Notes: generated from the sequence alone by a model not told the origin. A stretch of DNA of 64,000 nt from Proteus vulgaris (GCF_033708015.1 NZ_CP137920.1:1736001-1800000); one strand, 5' to 3'. Shown: positions 48,635 through 58,630, counted from the stretch's first letter. Translations and numbers: made by a program.

Positions 48635-49789
48635 TTAACGCGGGATCTGTAGACCGCCGATCTGGCCTTTAGGACTGAGTACTATTTGCCATAACTGGAT
48701 ATCTCTAGCGCGAAATGCACCCGCACAGGCATTAAGGTAATAGCTAAACATACGTTTAAAGCGCGGAGTGTAGTTAGATTCAATATCTGGCCAACAAGCT
48801 AAAAAACGCTGATACCACGCCATTAATGTTTTATCGTAATCAGCACCAAAGTTATGCCAATCTTCCATCACAAATTTATTGTCCATTGCATGAGCAATTT
48901 TTTGAATAGATGGTAAACATCCATTAGGAAAAATATACTTGCTTATCCAGCTATCTACATTCACTTTATCGCGATTAGAACCTATGGTGTGCAATAAAAA
49001 CAGACCATCTTCTTTTAAATTATGGCGAACGACATCAAAATAAGTGGCGTAATTCTTAGGGCCAACATGCTCAAACATACCGACAGAAACGATACGATCA
49101 AATTGTTCATGCAAATCACGATAGTCTTCTAAAATAATATTAACATCAAGTCCTTGGCATCGTGCTTGTGCTAATTTCTGCTGTTCAACAGAAATAGTGA
49201 CCCCAGTGACAGAAACTCCAAAATGTTTTGCGGCATAAGCGGCAAGTCCACCCCAGCCACAGCCAATATCTAATAAGGTCATACCTGGTTTTAAATCTAA
49301 TTTTCGGCAAATTAAATCTAATTTATGCTCTTGGGCTTGGTCTAAATTATCTGCATTTTTCCAGTAACCACAGGAATATTGCATATTAGGATCAAGCATG
49401 GCAGTAAATAGGTCATTACCAAGATCGTAATGCTCTTTACCTACCATCCATGCGCGTTTTTGTGTTTGTAGATTAAAAAGGCGGGCTGTTGCAATCTTAA
49501 AAATATCATGTAGGTTTTGTGGGAGCTTATCTTCAAGACCAGCACGTAAAACTTTATGAAAGAATATATCCAGTCGCTCACAATCCCACCAACCATCCAT
49601 ATAACTTTCGCCGAGACCTAATGAGCCTTGCTGTAATACTCTTTTATAAAAATTCTGATTGTGAACCTGAATATCATAAGGTTCTGAGCCATTAACTCGA
49701 ATATCAGCGTGAGCTAACAGTTCTATTGCGATCTTTTTAAAAGGATCGTTGGAGGTCTTTCGGCCTTCTTCTACACAAGATGTACTCAT
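48635..49789 (-). CDS. cfa: Cyclopropane-fatty-acyl-phospholipid synthase
   Basis: Methylates double bonds of unsaturated membrane lipids from S-adenosylmethionine, giving cyclopropane rings in stationary phase and under acid stress. The SAM motif is LDIGCGWGG (about 174-182); other marks are GSLGLGESYMDGWW, MFEHVGPKNY and MEDWHNFGADYDKTLMAWY. The start at 49789 (MSTSCVEE, like E. coli MSSSCIEE) has GGAGAG upstream and gives 384 residues; an ATG at 49825 is in frame but not supported. Confidence 0.95.
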   Translation of the reverse strand: MSTSCVEEGRKTSNDPFKKIAIELLAHADIRVNGSEPYDIQVHNQNFYKRVLQQGSLGLGESYMDGWWDCERLDIFFHKVLRAGLEDKLPQNLHDIFKIATARLFNLQTQKRAWMVGKEHYDLGNDLFTAMLDPNMQYSCGYWKNADNLDQAQEHKLDLICRKLDLKPGMTLLDIGCGWGGLAAYAAKHFGVSVTGVTISVEQQKLAQARCQGLDVNIILEDYRDLHEQFDRIVSVGMFEHVGPKNYATYFDVVRHNLKEDGLFLLHTIGSNRDKVNVDSWISKYIFPNGCLPSIQKIAHAMDNKFVMEDWHNFGADYDKTLMAWYQRFLACWPDIESNYTPRFKRMFSYYLNACAGAFRARDIQLWQIVLSPKGQIGGLQIPR

Positions 49790-50034
49790 ATACTCTCCGC
49801 GTAAACTAAGCGGGTTTTGAAACATAAAGCTAAAAAAGGATGTGTGCAGATTGACAGTATTAAAATGGTATTGTGTTCAAAATGCATTGAACGAATAGAA
49901 TTAATAAAATAACTAATCTGCCATAATCAGCAAATAATCTGTTTAATGTTTCAAAATCCGAAAGAAAAATAAATAAAACGCTATTACAGCGTATAAGCAA
50001 GTATAGAGATGTAAATTGTTTTTCTCTAGAAAAG

Positions 50035-50066
50035 AAAAAGGCCATTTTTTATAAAATGGCCTTTTT
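50035..50066 (-). terminator. Terminator of punC
   Basis: Fourteen-base perfect arms AAAAAGGCCATTTT and AAAATGGCCTTTTT with a four-base loop, about 30 bases after the punC stop. Confidence 0.92.
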
Positions 50067-50095
50067 AAGATAAATCCTAAAAGGGAGGGTGGTGA

Positions 50096-51313
50096 TTATT
50101 CTACTGTTTGAACCGTGTGTTTGATAACAGATTTATTTCGCTGAATAAAGTAGCCAACAGCCATTGGGATTGCGGTTAACGCCATAATTGCAGTGGTGTT
50201 AATCAGAGGTTGTTGGCTGATAAATGCAGACACAATAAAACTGGCTAAGCTGCAAAGACCCAATTGAAGTGCATTTTGTAACGCAGCGGCTTTACCACTG
50301 ATTTCAGGATAAGCGGATAAAGCATTAGATACCGCGATTGGATAAGATGCACCATTCATTGCGGCCATAATACAGAACGGAATTAAAATAGTCGTTAATG
50401 TTGGTTCCGTAAATTTAGCAACAAGGTATAAGGCGGTCATACTGACAGCATAACCAATTAATAACAGTGGTAGTAACGTTTTACCAGTCATTTTTGACAG
50501 TAAAATACGGCAACCATAACCACCCACCATAAATGCAATAGTTTGTGGAATATAACTTAAACCGATATCCTGTGGCGAATAACCCATTTTTTCAAGAATG
50601 ATGGGTGAGCCGGCTAACCAAGCAAAGAAACCTGCACTACAAGAAGCGTAAACTAATACGTTACCTGTATAGAGAGGCGATTTTAGTAAAGTGATAAATG
50701 AAGCAGAAGATTGGTTCGCATCTGTGACTGATTTTTGTTTAATGTTTTTTAGCATTAATGTCGGTAGCATTAATACTAACGTTACTGCCATTAACAGCAT
50801 GAAAATCATACGCCAGCCACCGTGCTCTAATAGCGATGCACCGATTAAAGGTGCAAGTGCAGGTGATAATGCAACCAGTGGCATAATTAAAGCAAAGACA
50901 TGCTGAGCGCGAGATTCATCAAAACGGTCGATAACAAGAGCTTGCCAAATAACGGCAGCAGAGCAGACGCCGAAAGCTTGTAGGAAGCGCATAGCCAGTA
51001 AGCCAGTTGCACTTTCAACCCACAGCATACCAAGGCAGCCTAAAGAGAAAAGGCTTAAACCGATAAGAAGAATAGGTTTACGACCGACTTTGTCAGAAAG
51101 TGGTCCCCAAAGTAATTGAGCAACAGCAAAGCCAAATAAAAAGATACTTAAGCTATTACTAATAGCCCCTTCGCTAATAGCGAGTTCACGCTGCATCATA
51201 CCAAATGCAGGTAAATACATATCAATAGCTAAGTAACCTAGCATACTTAAACCCGCTAGGTACACCATAAAGCTCATAGGTGTTTTTGATTGTGTGGATG
51301 TTTTAGAATTCAT
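50096..51313 (-). CDS. punC: Purine nucleoside exporter/importer PunC (YdhC), MFS family
   Basis: Twelve-segment major facilitator of the Bcr/CflA drug-resistance group, 405 residues. It aligns with E. coli YdhC, now named PunC and reported as a purine nucleoside transporter. Typical parts are MVYLAGLSMLGYLAIDMYLP, LLWGPLSDKVGRKPILLIG and GYGCRILLSKMTG. It is divergent from its regulator gene punR, as in E. coli. Confidence 0.9.
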   Translation of the reverse strand: MNSKTSTQSKTPMSFMVYLAGLSMLGYLAIDMYLPAFGMMQRELAISEGAISNSLSIFLFGFAVAQLLWGPLSDKVGRKPILLIGLSLFSLGCLGMLWVESATGLLAMRFLQAFGVCSAAVIWQALVIDRFDESRAQHVFALIMPLVALSPALAPLIGASLLEHGGWRMIFMLLMAVTLVLMLPTLMLKNIKQKSVTDANQSSASFITLLKSPLYTGNVLVYASCSAGFFAWLAGSPIILEKMGYSPQDIGLSYIPQTIAFMVGGYGCRILLSKMTGKTLLPLLLIGYAVSMTALYLVAKFTEPTLTTILIPFCIMAAMNGASYPIAVSNALSAYPEISGKAAALQNALQLGLCSLASFIVSAFISQQPLINTTAIMALTAIPMAVGYFIQRNKSVIKHTVQTVE

Positions 51314-51431
51314 TTTATTTTCTATGCTATGTGATGTAGAACATTTTATATATTGTAACGAAGACTTATTTTACTTGTGAAACGGGAATATTTGGTTAAT
51401 GCTGTGAAAAATTTTCAAAGGAATAAACTCT

Positions 51432-52334
51432 ATGTGGTCAGAATACTCTTTAGAAGTTGTTGATGCAGTCGCAAGAACAGGAAGTTTTAGTTCTGCTGCT
51501 CAAGAATTGCACAGAGTGCCATCCGCCGTTAGTTACACTGTTCGGCAATTAGAGGAATGGCTTGCCGTTCCCTTGTTTGAACGCCGTCACCGTGATGTAG
51601 AATTAACCGAAGCAGGTAAAATTTTTATCAAAGAAGCACGATCTGTTATCAAAAAAATGAATGACACTCGGCATCTTTGTCAACAAGTTTCTAATGGGTG
51701 GCGCGGTCAGTTTAGTATAGCCGTTGATGGCATTGTAAAACCAGAAAGAACACAACAACTTATTCTCGATTTCTATCGTCATTTTCCTGATATTGAACTG
51801 TATGTCTATCCTGAAGTGTTTAATGGCGTATGGGACTCCTTGGTCAATGGGCGTGTTGATTTAGCTATTGGTGCAACAAGAGCCTCACCAATTGGTGAAC
51901 GTTATAGCTTTAGAGATATGGGTTTTATGCCGTGGCGCTGCGTTTGTCATGTTGATCACCCTTTAGCAAAAGCACAACATCCATTAACGGATGATGAAAT
52001 GCGGCCTTATCCAAGTTTATGTTTAGAAGATACCTCACGCAGTTTGCCAAAGCGTGACACATGGGCGCTAAATAACCAACGCAGGATGGTCGTACCAACA
52101 TGGGATATGGGGCTTGAATGTTTGTTAGCGGGATTATGTGTAGGAATGGTGCCTTGGCACCGTGCTGAATCTTTAATTAAACAAGGCAAGCTGGTTACTT
52201 TACAACTAGCACAACCATTGCCAGACAGCCCATGCTGCCTGACGTGGGTCGATAAAAGTGAATCTCCCGCTTTAACATGGTTGTTAGATTATCTTGGAGA
52301 TAGCCAAACCTTAAATGAGGAGTGGCTTCGTTAG
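51432..52334 (+). CDS. punR: LysR-family regulator PunR (YdhB)
   Basis: LysR-type regulator of 300 residues: N-terminal winged helix (VDAVARTGSFSSAAQELHRV with VPSAVSYTVRQLEEWL, about 8-45) and a C-terminal periplasmic-binding-like effector domain. It aligns with E. coli YdhB, which activates the adjacent punC. The divergent layout with a 118-base intergenic region fits this. It converges with purR with 26 bases between stops. Confidence 0.9.
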   Translation: MWSEYSLEVVDAVARTGSFSSAAQELHRVPSAVSYTVRQLEEWLAVPLFERRHRDVELTEAGKIFIKEARSVIKKMNDTRHLCQQVSNGWRGQFSIAVDGIVKPERTQQLILDFYRHFPDIELYVYPEVFNGVWDSLVNGRVDLAIGATRASPIGERYSFRDMGFMPWRCVCHVDHPLAKAQHPLTDDEMRPYPSLCLEDTSRSLPKRDTWALNNQRRMVVPTWDMGLECLLAGLCVGMVPWHRAESLIKQGKLVTLQLAQPLPDSPCCLTWVDKSESPALTWLLDYLGDSQTLNEEWLR

Positions 52335-52360
52335 AAATCAGGTCGTTGAATAAATATGAA

Positions 52361-53386
52361 TTAACGACGGTAGTCGATAAAAGGACCATCAGCGACTGAA
52401 CGACGCTCAACTAATCGTGGATGAACTTCGATTGTTTGGGCGTCTTCGCGTTTATTGACGATGCGATCAAGCAACATTGATAATGCCATTTGACCTAAAC
52501 GTTCTTTTGGCTGGTGGACGGTCGTTAGGGCCGGTGTAAAATAACGAGCATTACGAATATTGTCATAACCCACAATAGAAATATCGAAAGGAACACGTAG
52601 GCCAAGTTCATCTGCTGCACAAATCGCACCCATTGCCATCACATCACCACCACAAAAAACAGCAGTAGGGCGATGTTTTTGATTTAGCATTTGGTACATG
52701 GCTTTATAACCAGATTCCGGCTCAAAGTCGCCTTGTACAATCCATTCATCTTTTACTGTGATTTTTGCTTCTTCCATGGCTTTTAAAAAACCTTGTAATC
52801 GGCCACCACCAGTATTACGTTCTAATGGACCAGGAATAATACCAATGTCACGATGACCTCGCTCAATAAGATAACGACCCGCAATATAGCCACCGTGGAA
52901 AGCGTTATCGATGATGGTATCTGTAAAGTCGCCACGCGCTTTACCCCAATCCATGACAACCATTGGAATATTACGATAGCCTTCTAAAAGAGTCAGAAGG
53001 TGATCGGGATATTCAGAACACATGACTAATAATCCATCAACACGTTTTTGTGCCAGCATTGCTAAATAGGCTTTTTGTTTATCAAGGTTATTATGTGAAT
53101 TACATAAAATCAGTGTGTAACCTTTGCTATAACAACTATTTTCAACAGCTTCAATCACTTCAGCAAAGTAAGGGGCTTCACTGGACGTGGCTAACAGGCC
53201 AATAGATTTGGTGTGATTGACTTTTAAACTACGCGCAACGGCACTAGGTGAATAATTTAATTCTTTTATAGCGGCCCAAACTGCTGCCCGTGTGTTCTCA
53301 GCAACAAAACGTGTTTTGTTGATCACATGAGAAACAGTCGTGGTTGATACGCCTGCGCGTTTTGCCACGTCTTTTATTGTTGCCAT
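52361..53386 (-). CDS. purR: Purine repressor
   Basis: LacI-family repressor of 341 residues that binds hypoxanthine or guanine as co-repressor and shuts down purine synthesis genes. The N-terminal helix-turn-helix with hinge is [20 protein letters not shown] (2-21), and the C-terminal domain begins near [17 protein letters not shown]. It ends FIDYRR like E. coli PurR. Its own promoter region holds only a weak resemblance to a PUR box (GGCAAACACTGGC near 53463). Confidence 0.95.
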   Translation of the reverse strand: MATIKDVAKRAGVSTTTVSHVINKTRFVAENTRAAVWAAIKELNYSPSAVARSLKVNHTKSIGLLATSSEAPYFAEVIEAVENSCYSKGYTLILCNSHNNLDKQKAYLAMLAQKRVDGLLVMCSEYPDHLLTLLEGYRNIPMVVMDWGKARGDFTDTIIDNAFHGGYIAGRYLIERGHRDIGIIPGPLERNTGGGRLQGFLKAMEEAKITVKDEWIVQGDFEPESGYKAMYQMLNQKHRPTAVFCGGDVMAMGAICAADELGLRVPFDISIVGYDNIRNARYFTPALTTVHQPKERLGQMALSMLLDRIVNKREDAQTIEVHPRLVERRSVADGPFIDYRR

Positions 53387-53653
53387 GGTGTGGAAAACTC
53401 CTGACCTTCATTGGTCTCTTTTATCTAATTTTGTGGTTTGACTGCCAGTATAGTCATACATAGGGCAAACACTGGCAATAATTTAGCGATTAGCTGTGAA
53501 TTTTGTATGATCTAGCTCAAAAGTGAAAGTATTAATCAATGTTATAAATTGTGCACTGGTCGCTATTTTAACAAATATTGATATGTGATAATAATTAACC
53601 ATGACAAGGTTATGGTTAAAATGTGTATTATAATCATTTTGAGGGAGAAATAG

Positions 53654-53737
53654 ATGGATACGGATCTGAAATTTGGTTTGAGTACAGCAGTTGCAGCGCT
53701 TGTTATGATCGTTTTATTTTCGACTATGTTATTCTAA
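53654..53737 (+). CDS. cydH: Cytochrome bd-I accessory peptide CydH (YnhF)
   Basis: Tiny 27-residue single-span membrane peptide. It starts MDTDLKFGLSTA, close to E. coli YnhF (MSTDLKFSL), which is now known as CydH, a small subunit of cytochrome bd-I. GGGAGAAA lies in front of the ATG. The position between purR and sodB is that of ynhF in E. coli. The E. coli neighbour ydhP is absent. A terminator follows 60 bases later. Confidence 0.85.
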   Translation: MDTDLKFGLSTAVAALVMIVLFSTMLF

Positions 53738-53796
53738 TCACTGCTTTATAGATTATCCGATCAATTTAAATAATAAATTATCGAATATCTGAATAT

Positions 53797-53827
53797 AACA
53801 AAGGGCTCGAGGCCCTTTGTTATTTTA
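53797..53827 (+). terminator. Terminator between cydH and sodB
   Basis: AACAAAGGGC and GCCCTTTGTT (53797-53806, 53812-53821) with loop TCGAG, then TATTTTAT. It probably serves cydH and possibly sodB on the other strand. Confidence 0.85.
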
Positions 53828-53874
53828 TCACCAAAAATGAATCTGAATCACTCACCTTTGATTATCAAGCTCAA

Positions 53875-54453
53875 TTAAGCAAGGTTAGCTTCAACAAATG
53901 ACCAGTTAACCAATGCCCAGAACTCTTCTAAATATTTAACGCGCGCGTTACGGTAGTCGATGTAGTAAGCATGTTCCCATACATCAACAGTTAACAATGG
54001 TTTGTCTTCGCCTGAAACAGGAGTTGCAGCGTTAGACGTGTTAACAATTGCAATCGAACCATCTGCTTTTTTAACTAACCATGTCCAACCTGAACCGAAG
54101 TTTTTAGCTGCCGCATCATTAAATTGTTTTTTGAACTCTTCAAAAGAGCCAAATGCTTTGTTGATAGCATCAGCGATTTTTCCTGTTGGTGCGCCGCCTG
54201 CATTTGGTGCTAAGCAGTTCCAGTAGAAAGTGTGGTTCCATACTTGAGCTGCATTATTAAAGATGCCACCATCAGTAGATTTGATGATTTCTTCTAAAGA
54301 TTTGCTTTCTAAATCAGTACCTTTAACCAGATTATTTAAATTGGTTACATAGGTTTGGTGGTGTTTGCCGTAGTGATATTCTAAAGTTTCTTTAGAGATG
54401 TGTGGCTCAAGAGCATCTAACGCATAAGGTAATTTTGGTAATTCGAAAGACAT
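53875..54453 (-). CDS. sodB: Superoxide dismutase [Fe]
   Basis: Iron superoxide dismutase of the cytoplasm, 192 residues. Metal ligands His27, His74, Asp157 and His161 are all present, at the same numbers as in E. coli. The segments [12 protein letters not shown] and [10 protein letters not shown] are typical of the Fe rather than Mn type. The start at 54453 ([10 protein letters not shown]) has AAGGAG upstream; extension to 54546 is not supported. Confidence 0.96.
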   Translation of the reverse strand: MSFELPKLPYALDALEPHISKETLEYHYGKHHQTYVTNLNNLVKGTDLESKSLEEIIKSTDGGIFNNAAQVWNHTFYWNCLAPNAGGAPTGKIADAINKAFGSFEEFKKQFNDAAAKNFGSGWTWLVKKADGSIAIVNTSNAATPVSGEDKPLLTVDVWEHAYYIDYRNARVKYLEEFWALVNWSFVEANLA

Positions 54454-54833
54454 TGCGTACTCCTTTAAACTATCTATTTCGGGTTTTGTGCCTGAAATCA
54501 TTCCATCAAAATCATTTGAATTGATAAAATGAGGCAAATGAATCACTAAGTTGTTACTATTTTGCTAATTATTTTAACAAAAATCTGCTGAAATAACAGC
54601 TAAATATCTTTTATCTATAGTTATAAGCCATATAGATTAATTATACTCATAAGAGTATATCCCTCTTGCTTGCACGTAAAGTAGCAAAAGTACATTTGTA
54701 ATGAGAGAAGTAAAAAGTACAAACTTCATTCTGTTAATGTGGTTTTGTGGGATAAGTTAACATTGTTTGTCAAGATAAGTCGTTATAATAAATACCCACT
54801 AATGTGAAGTTACACTCAAAGGAATGTATCAAT
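54454..54833. other. Divergent promoter region of sodB and the accessory lipoprotein block
   Basis: About 380 bases without a gene. A TATAAT at 54784-54789 probably drives the lipoprotein gene at 54834. I see no Fur box; in E. coli iron control of sodB is indirect. Confidence 0.5.
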
Positions 54834-55358
54834 ATGAAAAAAATATTTATTGCTATGGGTATGATAGTTTTTTTATCTAGTTGTGAGCTTAATAGTAATG
54901 ATCCATTGAAAATGGACTTTGGCAGAAATATTGATGATATTCCTTTTATAAAAAATGGGAAGTGTGAAACGGAAGAAAATATTATAACGTGCTTTTTTAA
55001 TAATGAACCTCCTTTTGAAAAAGATTCAGATAGAAATGTATTAAAATTTTATGATGGTAAATTAATTGGTATTGGGCAATCTTATCTGGGAGGGGATGAT
55101 ATTGATTCGGTTTGTAAGCTTTTAGCTCAGAAAATGAAAAATATTTATCCCTTAGTTAAGGATAAAAAAGCTTTATTAGCTAAGGTGAATAGTTGCAAAG
55201 AGTTAGAGGTCATTGAATTAGAATCATCAAGTGAGGATGAAATATTTGTTTTTTCTGACTTAGAAGGTATTGAAGCTAAAGAAGGAAATATTGAAATAAT
55301 GTATTCACATAAACCCTATCATTTGTATATTTATCGCAGTAGCAGCACATTATTTTGA
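54834..55358 (+). CDS. Putative lipoprotein of unknown function, accessory block
   Basis: A 174-residue protein that I do not recognise. The signal peptide MKKIFIAMGMIVFLSSC ends in an acceptable lipobox (LSS-C, lipid Cys17), and AAGGA precedes the ATG. An in-frame ATG at 54804 would add ten residues before the signal and is unlikely. The mature part has four more cysteines (CETEENIITCFF, VCKLL, SCKELE) that could form two disulfides, and it is acidic. It is first of three same-strand accessory genes after sodB. Confidence 0.65.
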   Translation: MKKIFIAMGMIVFLSSCELNSNDPLKMDFGRNIDDIPFIKNGKCETEENIITCFFNNEPPFEKDSDRNVLKFYDGKLIGIGQSYLGGDDIDSVCKLLAQKMKNIYPLVKDKKALLAKVNSCKELEVIELESSSEDEIFVFSDLEGIEAKEGNIEIMYSHKPYHLYIYRSSSTLF

Positions 55359-55387
55359 ATCTATAAAAATAGAATGTGGAGTGTGAA

Positions 55388-55747
55388 ATGAGTTATAACA
55401 TCGCATTGTTTGATTTTCCTGTTTCTGCTGATTTTGAAAAAGCATGTGAATATTTTGAAATATATGAAGATGAGGGCATAGAAGAATTAAGTCCTTTGAT
55501 GTTACGTTTTTATCAAGAAATTTCTCATATATATCCGTGCCTTTGTGAATTATCTGATGATGAAATAGATGACAGCGTGTGGTGTGATGGACCTTTAATG
55601 AATAATTTTATGACTAAAGTTCCAGTTATTGGCTTTGTTTATTCTAAAGTGGATGAAGCACTACCGGTGGTTATTAGACTGGCAAATAATTTGGGAATCT
55701 CAGTTCTGGATTGGCAGCAAGGAATAGTATTTAATGCTGAAAAATAA
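55388..55747 (+). CDS. Small acidic protein, possible orphan immunity-type protein
   Basis: A 119-residue soluble acidic protein without signal or membrane segments. The start MSYNIALFDF is preceded by GGAG; an earlier ATG at 55376 is in frame but overlaps that site. The layout (MSYxIALFDFP, a central VWCDGPLMNNF, an end with ALPVVIRLANNLGISVLDWQ) recalls small proteins often found near polymorphic toxin and immunity loci; no toxin gene is visible here. The function is unknown and the immunity idea is inference. Confidence 0.6.
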   Translation: MSYNIALFDFPVSADFEKACEYFEIYEDEGIEELSPLMLRFYQEISHIYPCLCELSDDEIDDSVWCDGPLMNNFMTKVPVIGFVYSKVDEALPVVIRLANNLGISVLDWQQGIVFNAEK

Positions 55748-55827
55748 AAATGATATTTGAGATGATATAAGGGTTGATTTTAATTCTCTGATAATAGTTT
55801 ACGGTTTTTCAATGGAGTGATACAAGC

Positions 55828-56331
55828 ATGCATGGAAGTATTATTTTTAAGTGTTTTTCTATAAAAAATTTAGCTCAGAGTCTATTTTTGCTTATTTTTT
55901 GTTGCGTGCTAAATGGTTGTAGTATGTTTTATGGCATTGCATGCAGTACCCGTATTTTATTTACACCATCAGAATCACAAGAAAAAATCTATATGCCAGA
56001 AGCTGTTGTTAATCAAAATTATGATCAACAGATTGAATTGGGTGTGTTTTCTGGTTTAGCTCCATATTATATTGTAGAAAGTTCTGAATGGGTTACTGTG
56101 ACATTAATGATCAAAAATAAAAATGGGGAGTGGCTTTCTCTTATTACAGATAAAGATTGGCAAAAGTATGTCATGCATCAGGAAGTGCGTCCTATCATTT
56201 TTGCTCGCTTACAAGGGACAGCACCTAAAACTGGTAATGTACGGATAAAAATAAAAGCCAGAGTAGGGCGTACTATGTGTGGTACAACGGATCCTGTTTT
56301 TACTTTACAAGTCAAAGTGAGAAAAGAATAA
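55828..56331 (+). CDS. Second putative lipoprotein of the accessory block
   Basis: A 167-residue protein of unknown function. A long hydrophobic signal (LFLLIFCCVLNGC) places the lipid cysteine at residue 31, with a polar n-region of 15 residues. The mature part is predicted beta-rich and contains two further cysteine positions (GIACST, GRTMCGTTD). GGAG lies about ten bases before the ATG. It follows the acidic protein by 80 bases. Confidence 0.62.
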   Translation: MHGSIIFKCFSIKNLAQSLFLLIFCCVLNGCSMFYGIACSTRILFTPSESQEKIYMPEAVVNQNYDQQIELGVFSGLAPYYIVESSEWVTVTLMIKNKNGEWLSLITDKDWQKYVMHQEVRPIIFARLQGTAPKTGNVRIKIKARVGRTMCGTTDPVFTLQVKVRKE

Positions 56332-56426
56332 AGCTATCCGTAATACTTAAATATATTTGTTTTAATTAGGTGAAGATTACCTAATAAGATCCGTCCATTT
56401 TATTTTATCTATAAATACGCTAACTG

Positions 56427-56464
56427 ACTAAAATCTAACATGATTAGAAATATTAGATTTTAGT
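56427..56464. repeat. Inverted repeat between the lipoprotein and the TauE-type gene
   Basis: Perfect 12-base arms ACTAAAATCTAA and TTAGATTTTAGT with a 14-base loop in the convergent intergenic region. It is AT-only except two pairs and lacks a T tract, so termination is possible but uncertain. Confidence 0.5.
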
Positions 56465-56517
56465 ATTGCTTGTTTTTATAGAATAATTTAAAAGAATATG
56501 ATTTTCAGATCAGATGT

Positions 56518-57333
56518 TTATCTTGTAATAAGCGTATACATCATTTTCACGACGACTAAGAATAAGAATAATGCAAATATTTGACGAACTCTAGGAATTG
56601 GTAAGCGATAAGCAACTTTAACACCAATAGGTGCGAAGAGTATGCTGGTAATACTTATCCCAATAAAAGCAGGTAAATAGATAAAGCCCAAATAATAGTG
56701 ACTAATGTCTGTTTGAGCCCACCCATAAATAATACCCATTATCATCCCTACTGAGGCAATAATAACGCCTATCATTGAGGATGTTGCAATGCATTTACGT
56801 GTATTAAAACCCCAATGGCTTAAAAGAGGAATGGTGATGGTGCCACCTGCAATACCAATAAAACTTGATATAAAACCAATTAACGATCCACCGCTTATCA
56901 ATGCGGGCTTAGCGATAATAGGATCTTTTACATCTTCGATGTGTTCAGTTTCTTTCTTTTTTGTTAATAATCCATAGATGGTATAAATCATGAAAATGCA
57001 GAACACGATTTGTAATATTGTATTTGACATTTTTTGTACAAAAAATGTGCCAACAAGCATACCGAGCAGTGTTCCTATCGCTAATAAAGGAAATTGATCC
57101 CATAAAATAGCTTTGCGTTTGTGATGAGAATAGGCTGAAGAGGCGGTGGAAAATATAATGACAGAAAATGAAGTCGATAAGGCAATTTTCATTACCATAT
57201 CAGTTGGGATTGCTTGTTGACTCACGACATACATAACAACAGGAACAATGATTGCACCGCCACCAATTCCAAGTAGGCCAGCGAAAAAACCAGTTACACA
57301 ACCCACAAAAAGAAACAGTAAAATCATGTCCAT
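56518..57333 (-). CDS. TauE/SafE (DUF81) family membrane permease
   Basis: Inner-membrane protein of 271 residues with about eight hydrophobic segments. The TauE/SafE pattern is visible twice: GCVTGFFAGLLGIGGGAIIV at the start and ISSFIGIAGGTITIPLLSHW in the middle. Family members export sulfite, sulfoacetate or related anions; the substrate here cannot be inferred. It stands alone. Confidence 0.82.
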   Translation of the reverse strand: MDMILLFLFVGCVTGFFAGLLGIGGGAIIVPVVMYVVSQQAIPTDMVMKIALSTSFSVIIFSTASSAYSHHKRKAILWDQFPLLAIGTLLGMLVGTFFVQKMSNTILQIVFCIFMIYTIYGLLTKKKETEHIEDVKDPIIAKPALISGGSLIGFISSFIGIAGGTITIPLLSHWGFNTRKCIATSSMIGVIIASVGMIMGIIYGWAQTDISHYYLGFIYLPAFIGISITSILFAPIGVKVAYRLPIPRVRQIFALFLFLVVVKMMYTLITR

Positions 57334-57538
57334 AATTGATACTCATAATAGTTTATAATAAATTTATGTATCAATATTATATCGCTTTTTGAGATCTGTT
57401 TTTAGCCTAAAAAATCAGATTAATGAAACTAATACTTCATCATTGGTTTATCGCACTCACTTAACGTATTAGCGCATCTATCGTTTATTTAAAAGAAAAG
57501 TAGAAACCATAAATTAATTATGATTTCTACTTAAATTA

Positions 57539-58342
57539 TTAATCCCAGTGTGGGGCTAAACCTTCTGGGCTTACCAGTCGTTCATTTTTATCTAATTTTC
57601 TAATAGCATCTATATCATTTGCATCAAGTTGCAGTGTTGTTGAATGTAAGTTGCTAAGTAAATTTTCGCGTTTTGTTGATGATGGGATAACAGAGTATCC
57701 TTCGTGTATCGCCCATGCCAATACTACCTGTGCTGCTGTTGCACCATGTTTTTTGGCGATGGTTTTTATTACTTCATCTTTCAATGCATTACCATAAGCT
57801 AATGTCATATAGGAAGTAATATGAATACCATGCTGTTTTGCCCACTCAGTCACTTTACGATTTTGCAAATAAGGTGACAATTCTATTTGATTTGTGGCTA
57901 TATTTTCTACACCAACGGATTCTATAGCTTGCTCCATTAGTGGAATGGTGAAGTTAGAAATACCGATTTCACGAGTTAATCCACATTTTTTTGCTTCCAA
58001 TAATGCTTGCATAAATTCATCAACAGAAACTTCATCATTTGGCGATGGCCAGTGGATTAACGTTAGATCGACATAATCCATTTGTAAGTCACTGAGACTT
58101 TTCTTTAGGCTAGGGATCAGTTTGTCTTTAGCGAGATTTGCTACCCAAATCTTAGTGGTAACATATAGCTCATTACGCGCAATACCACTTTCCGAGATAG
58201 CTTGGCCAACAGCTGATTCATTTTCATATATTTGTGCTGTATCTATGGCTCTATAGCCAACTTCCAATGCATTTTTAACGGATGCGATGACTACATCATC
58301 TTTTAAACGAAATGTTCCAACACCAAGTACAGGGACGCTCAT
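57539..58342 (-). CDS. dkgB: 2,5-diketo-D-gluconate reductase B
   Basis: Aldo-keto reductase of 267 residues, the same length as E. coli DkgB (YafB), and very similar to it ([40 protein letters not shown], end [13 protein letters not shown]). It uses NADPH to reduce 2,5-diketogluconate and aldehydes such as methylglyoxal. The catalytic Asp-Tyr-Lys-His set fits [15 protein letters not shown] and LTLIHW. The start at 58342 follows a ribosome site (AGAGG); a longer frame to 58453 is not supported. Confidence 0.92.
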   Translation of the reverse strand: MSVPVLGVGTFRLKDDVVIASVKNALEVGYRAIDTAQIYENESAVGQAISESGIARNELYVTTKIWVANLAKDKLIPSLKKSLSDLQMDYVDLTLIHWPSPNDEVSVDEFMQALLEAKKCGLTREIGISNFTIPLMEQAIESVGVENIATNQIELSPYLQNRKVTEWAKQHGIHITSYMTLAYGNALKDEVIKTIAKKHGATAAQVVLAWAIHEGYSVIPSSTKRENLLSNLHSTTLQLDANDIDAIRKLDKNERLVSPEGLAPHWD

Positions 58343-58577
58343 GTTTACCTCTTTAATATATTTAATGAGAGAAAATTTGATGAGCACAGAGTACAGGACT
58401 GAGTTTTGGGGATATATAGCAAAAACGATAATTAACTTTTGCTCAAAACTCAATAATAGCGAAAAATCTCTTTTATCATTACTATCAATTCTAATGATTA
58501 ATTTGATGCTTGTGGTTAATTAAATGGGGACAAGGTCACTATGTCGACTAAAGTTATAGCAATTTTACTTTATCCGA
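58343..58577. other. Intergenic region upstream of dkgB
   Basis: About 235 bases that should contain the dkgB promoter on the minus strand. No gene is seen. Confidence 0.5.
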
Positions 58578-58630
58578 TGCGTCAAAACCCTCGGTCTTCA
58601 GTTCATTCAGGGCAGGGAGGATGTCAAGGC
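58578..58630 (+). mobile_element. Possible relic of an IS200/IS605-type right end
   Basis: The segment CCCTCGGTCTTCAG (58588-58601) followed by GGGAGGATGTCAA (58615-58627) resembles the 3' end of IS200/IS605-family elements, where a short CCCTCGTCTTTAGACG-like hairpin precedes GGGAGGATGTCAA after tnpB. The local GC content is higher than its surroundings. No transposase remnant is recognisable upstream. The assignment rests on remembered similarity. Confidence 0.35.

Noticed and set aside
49860..50045. A 61-codon open frame between cfa and punC on the minus strand
   Set aside because: It begins inside the punC terminator, is rich in Phe and Leu from base composition, and has no family support.
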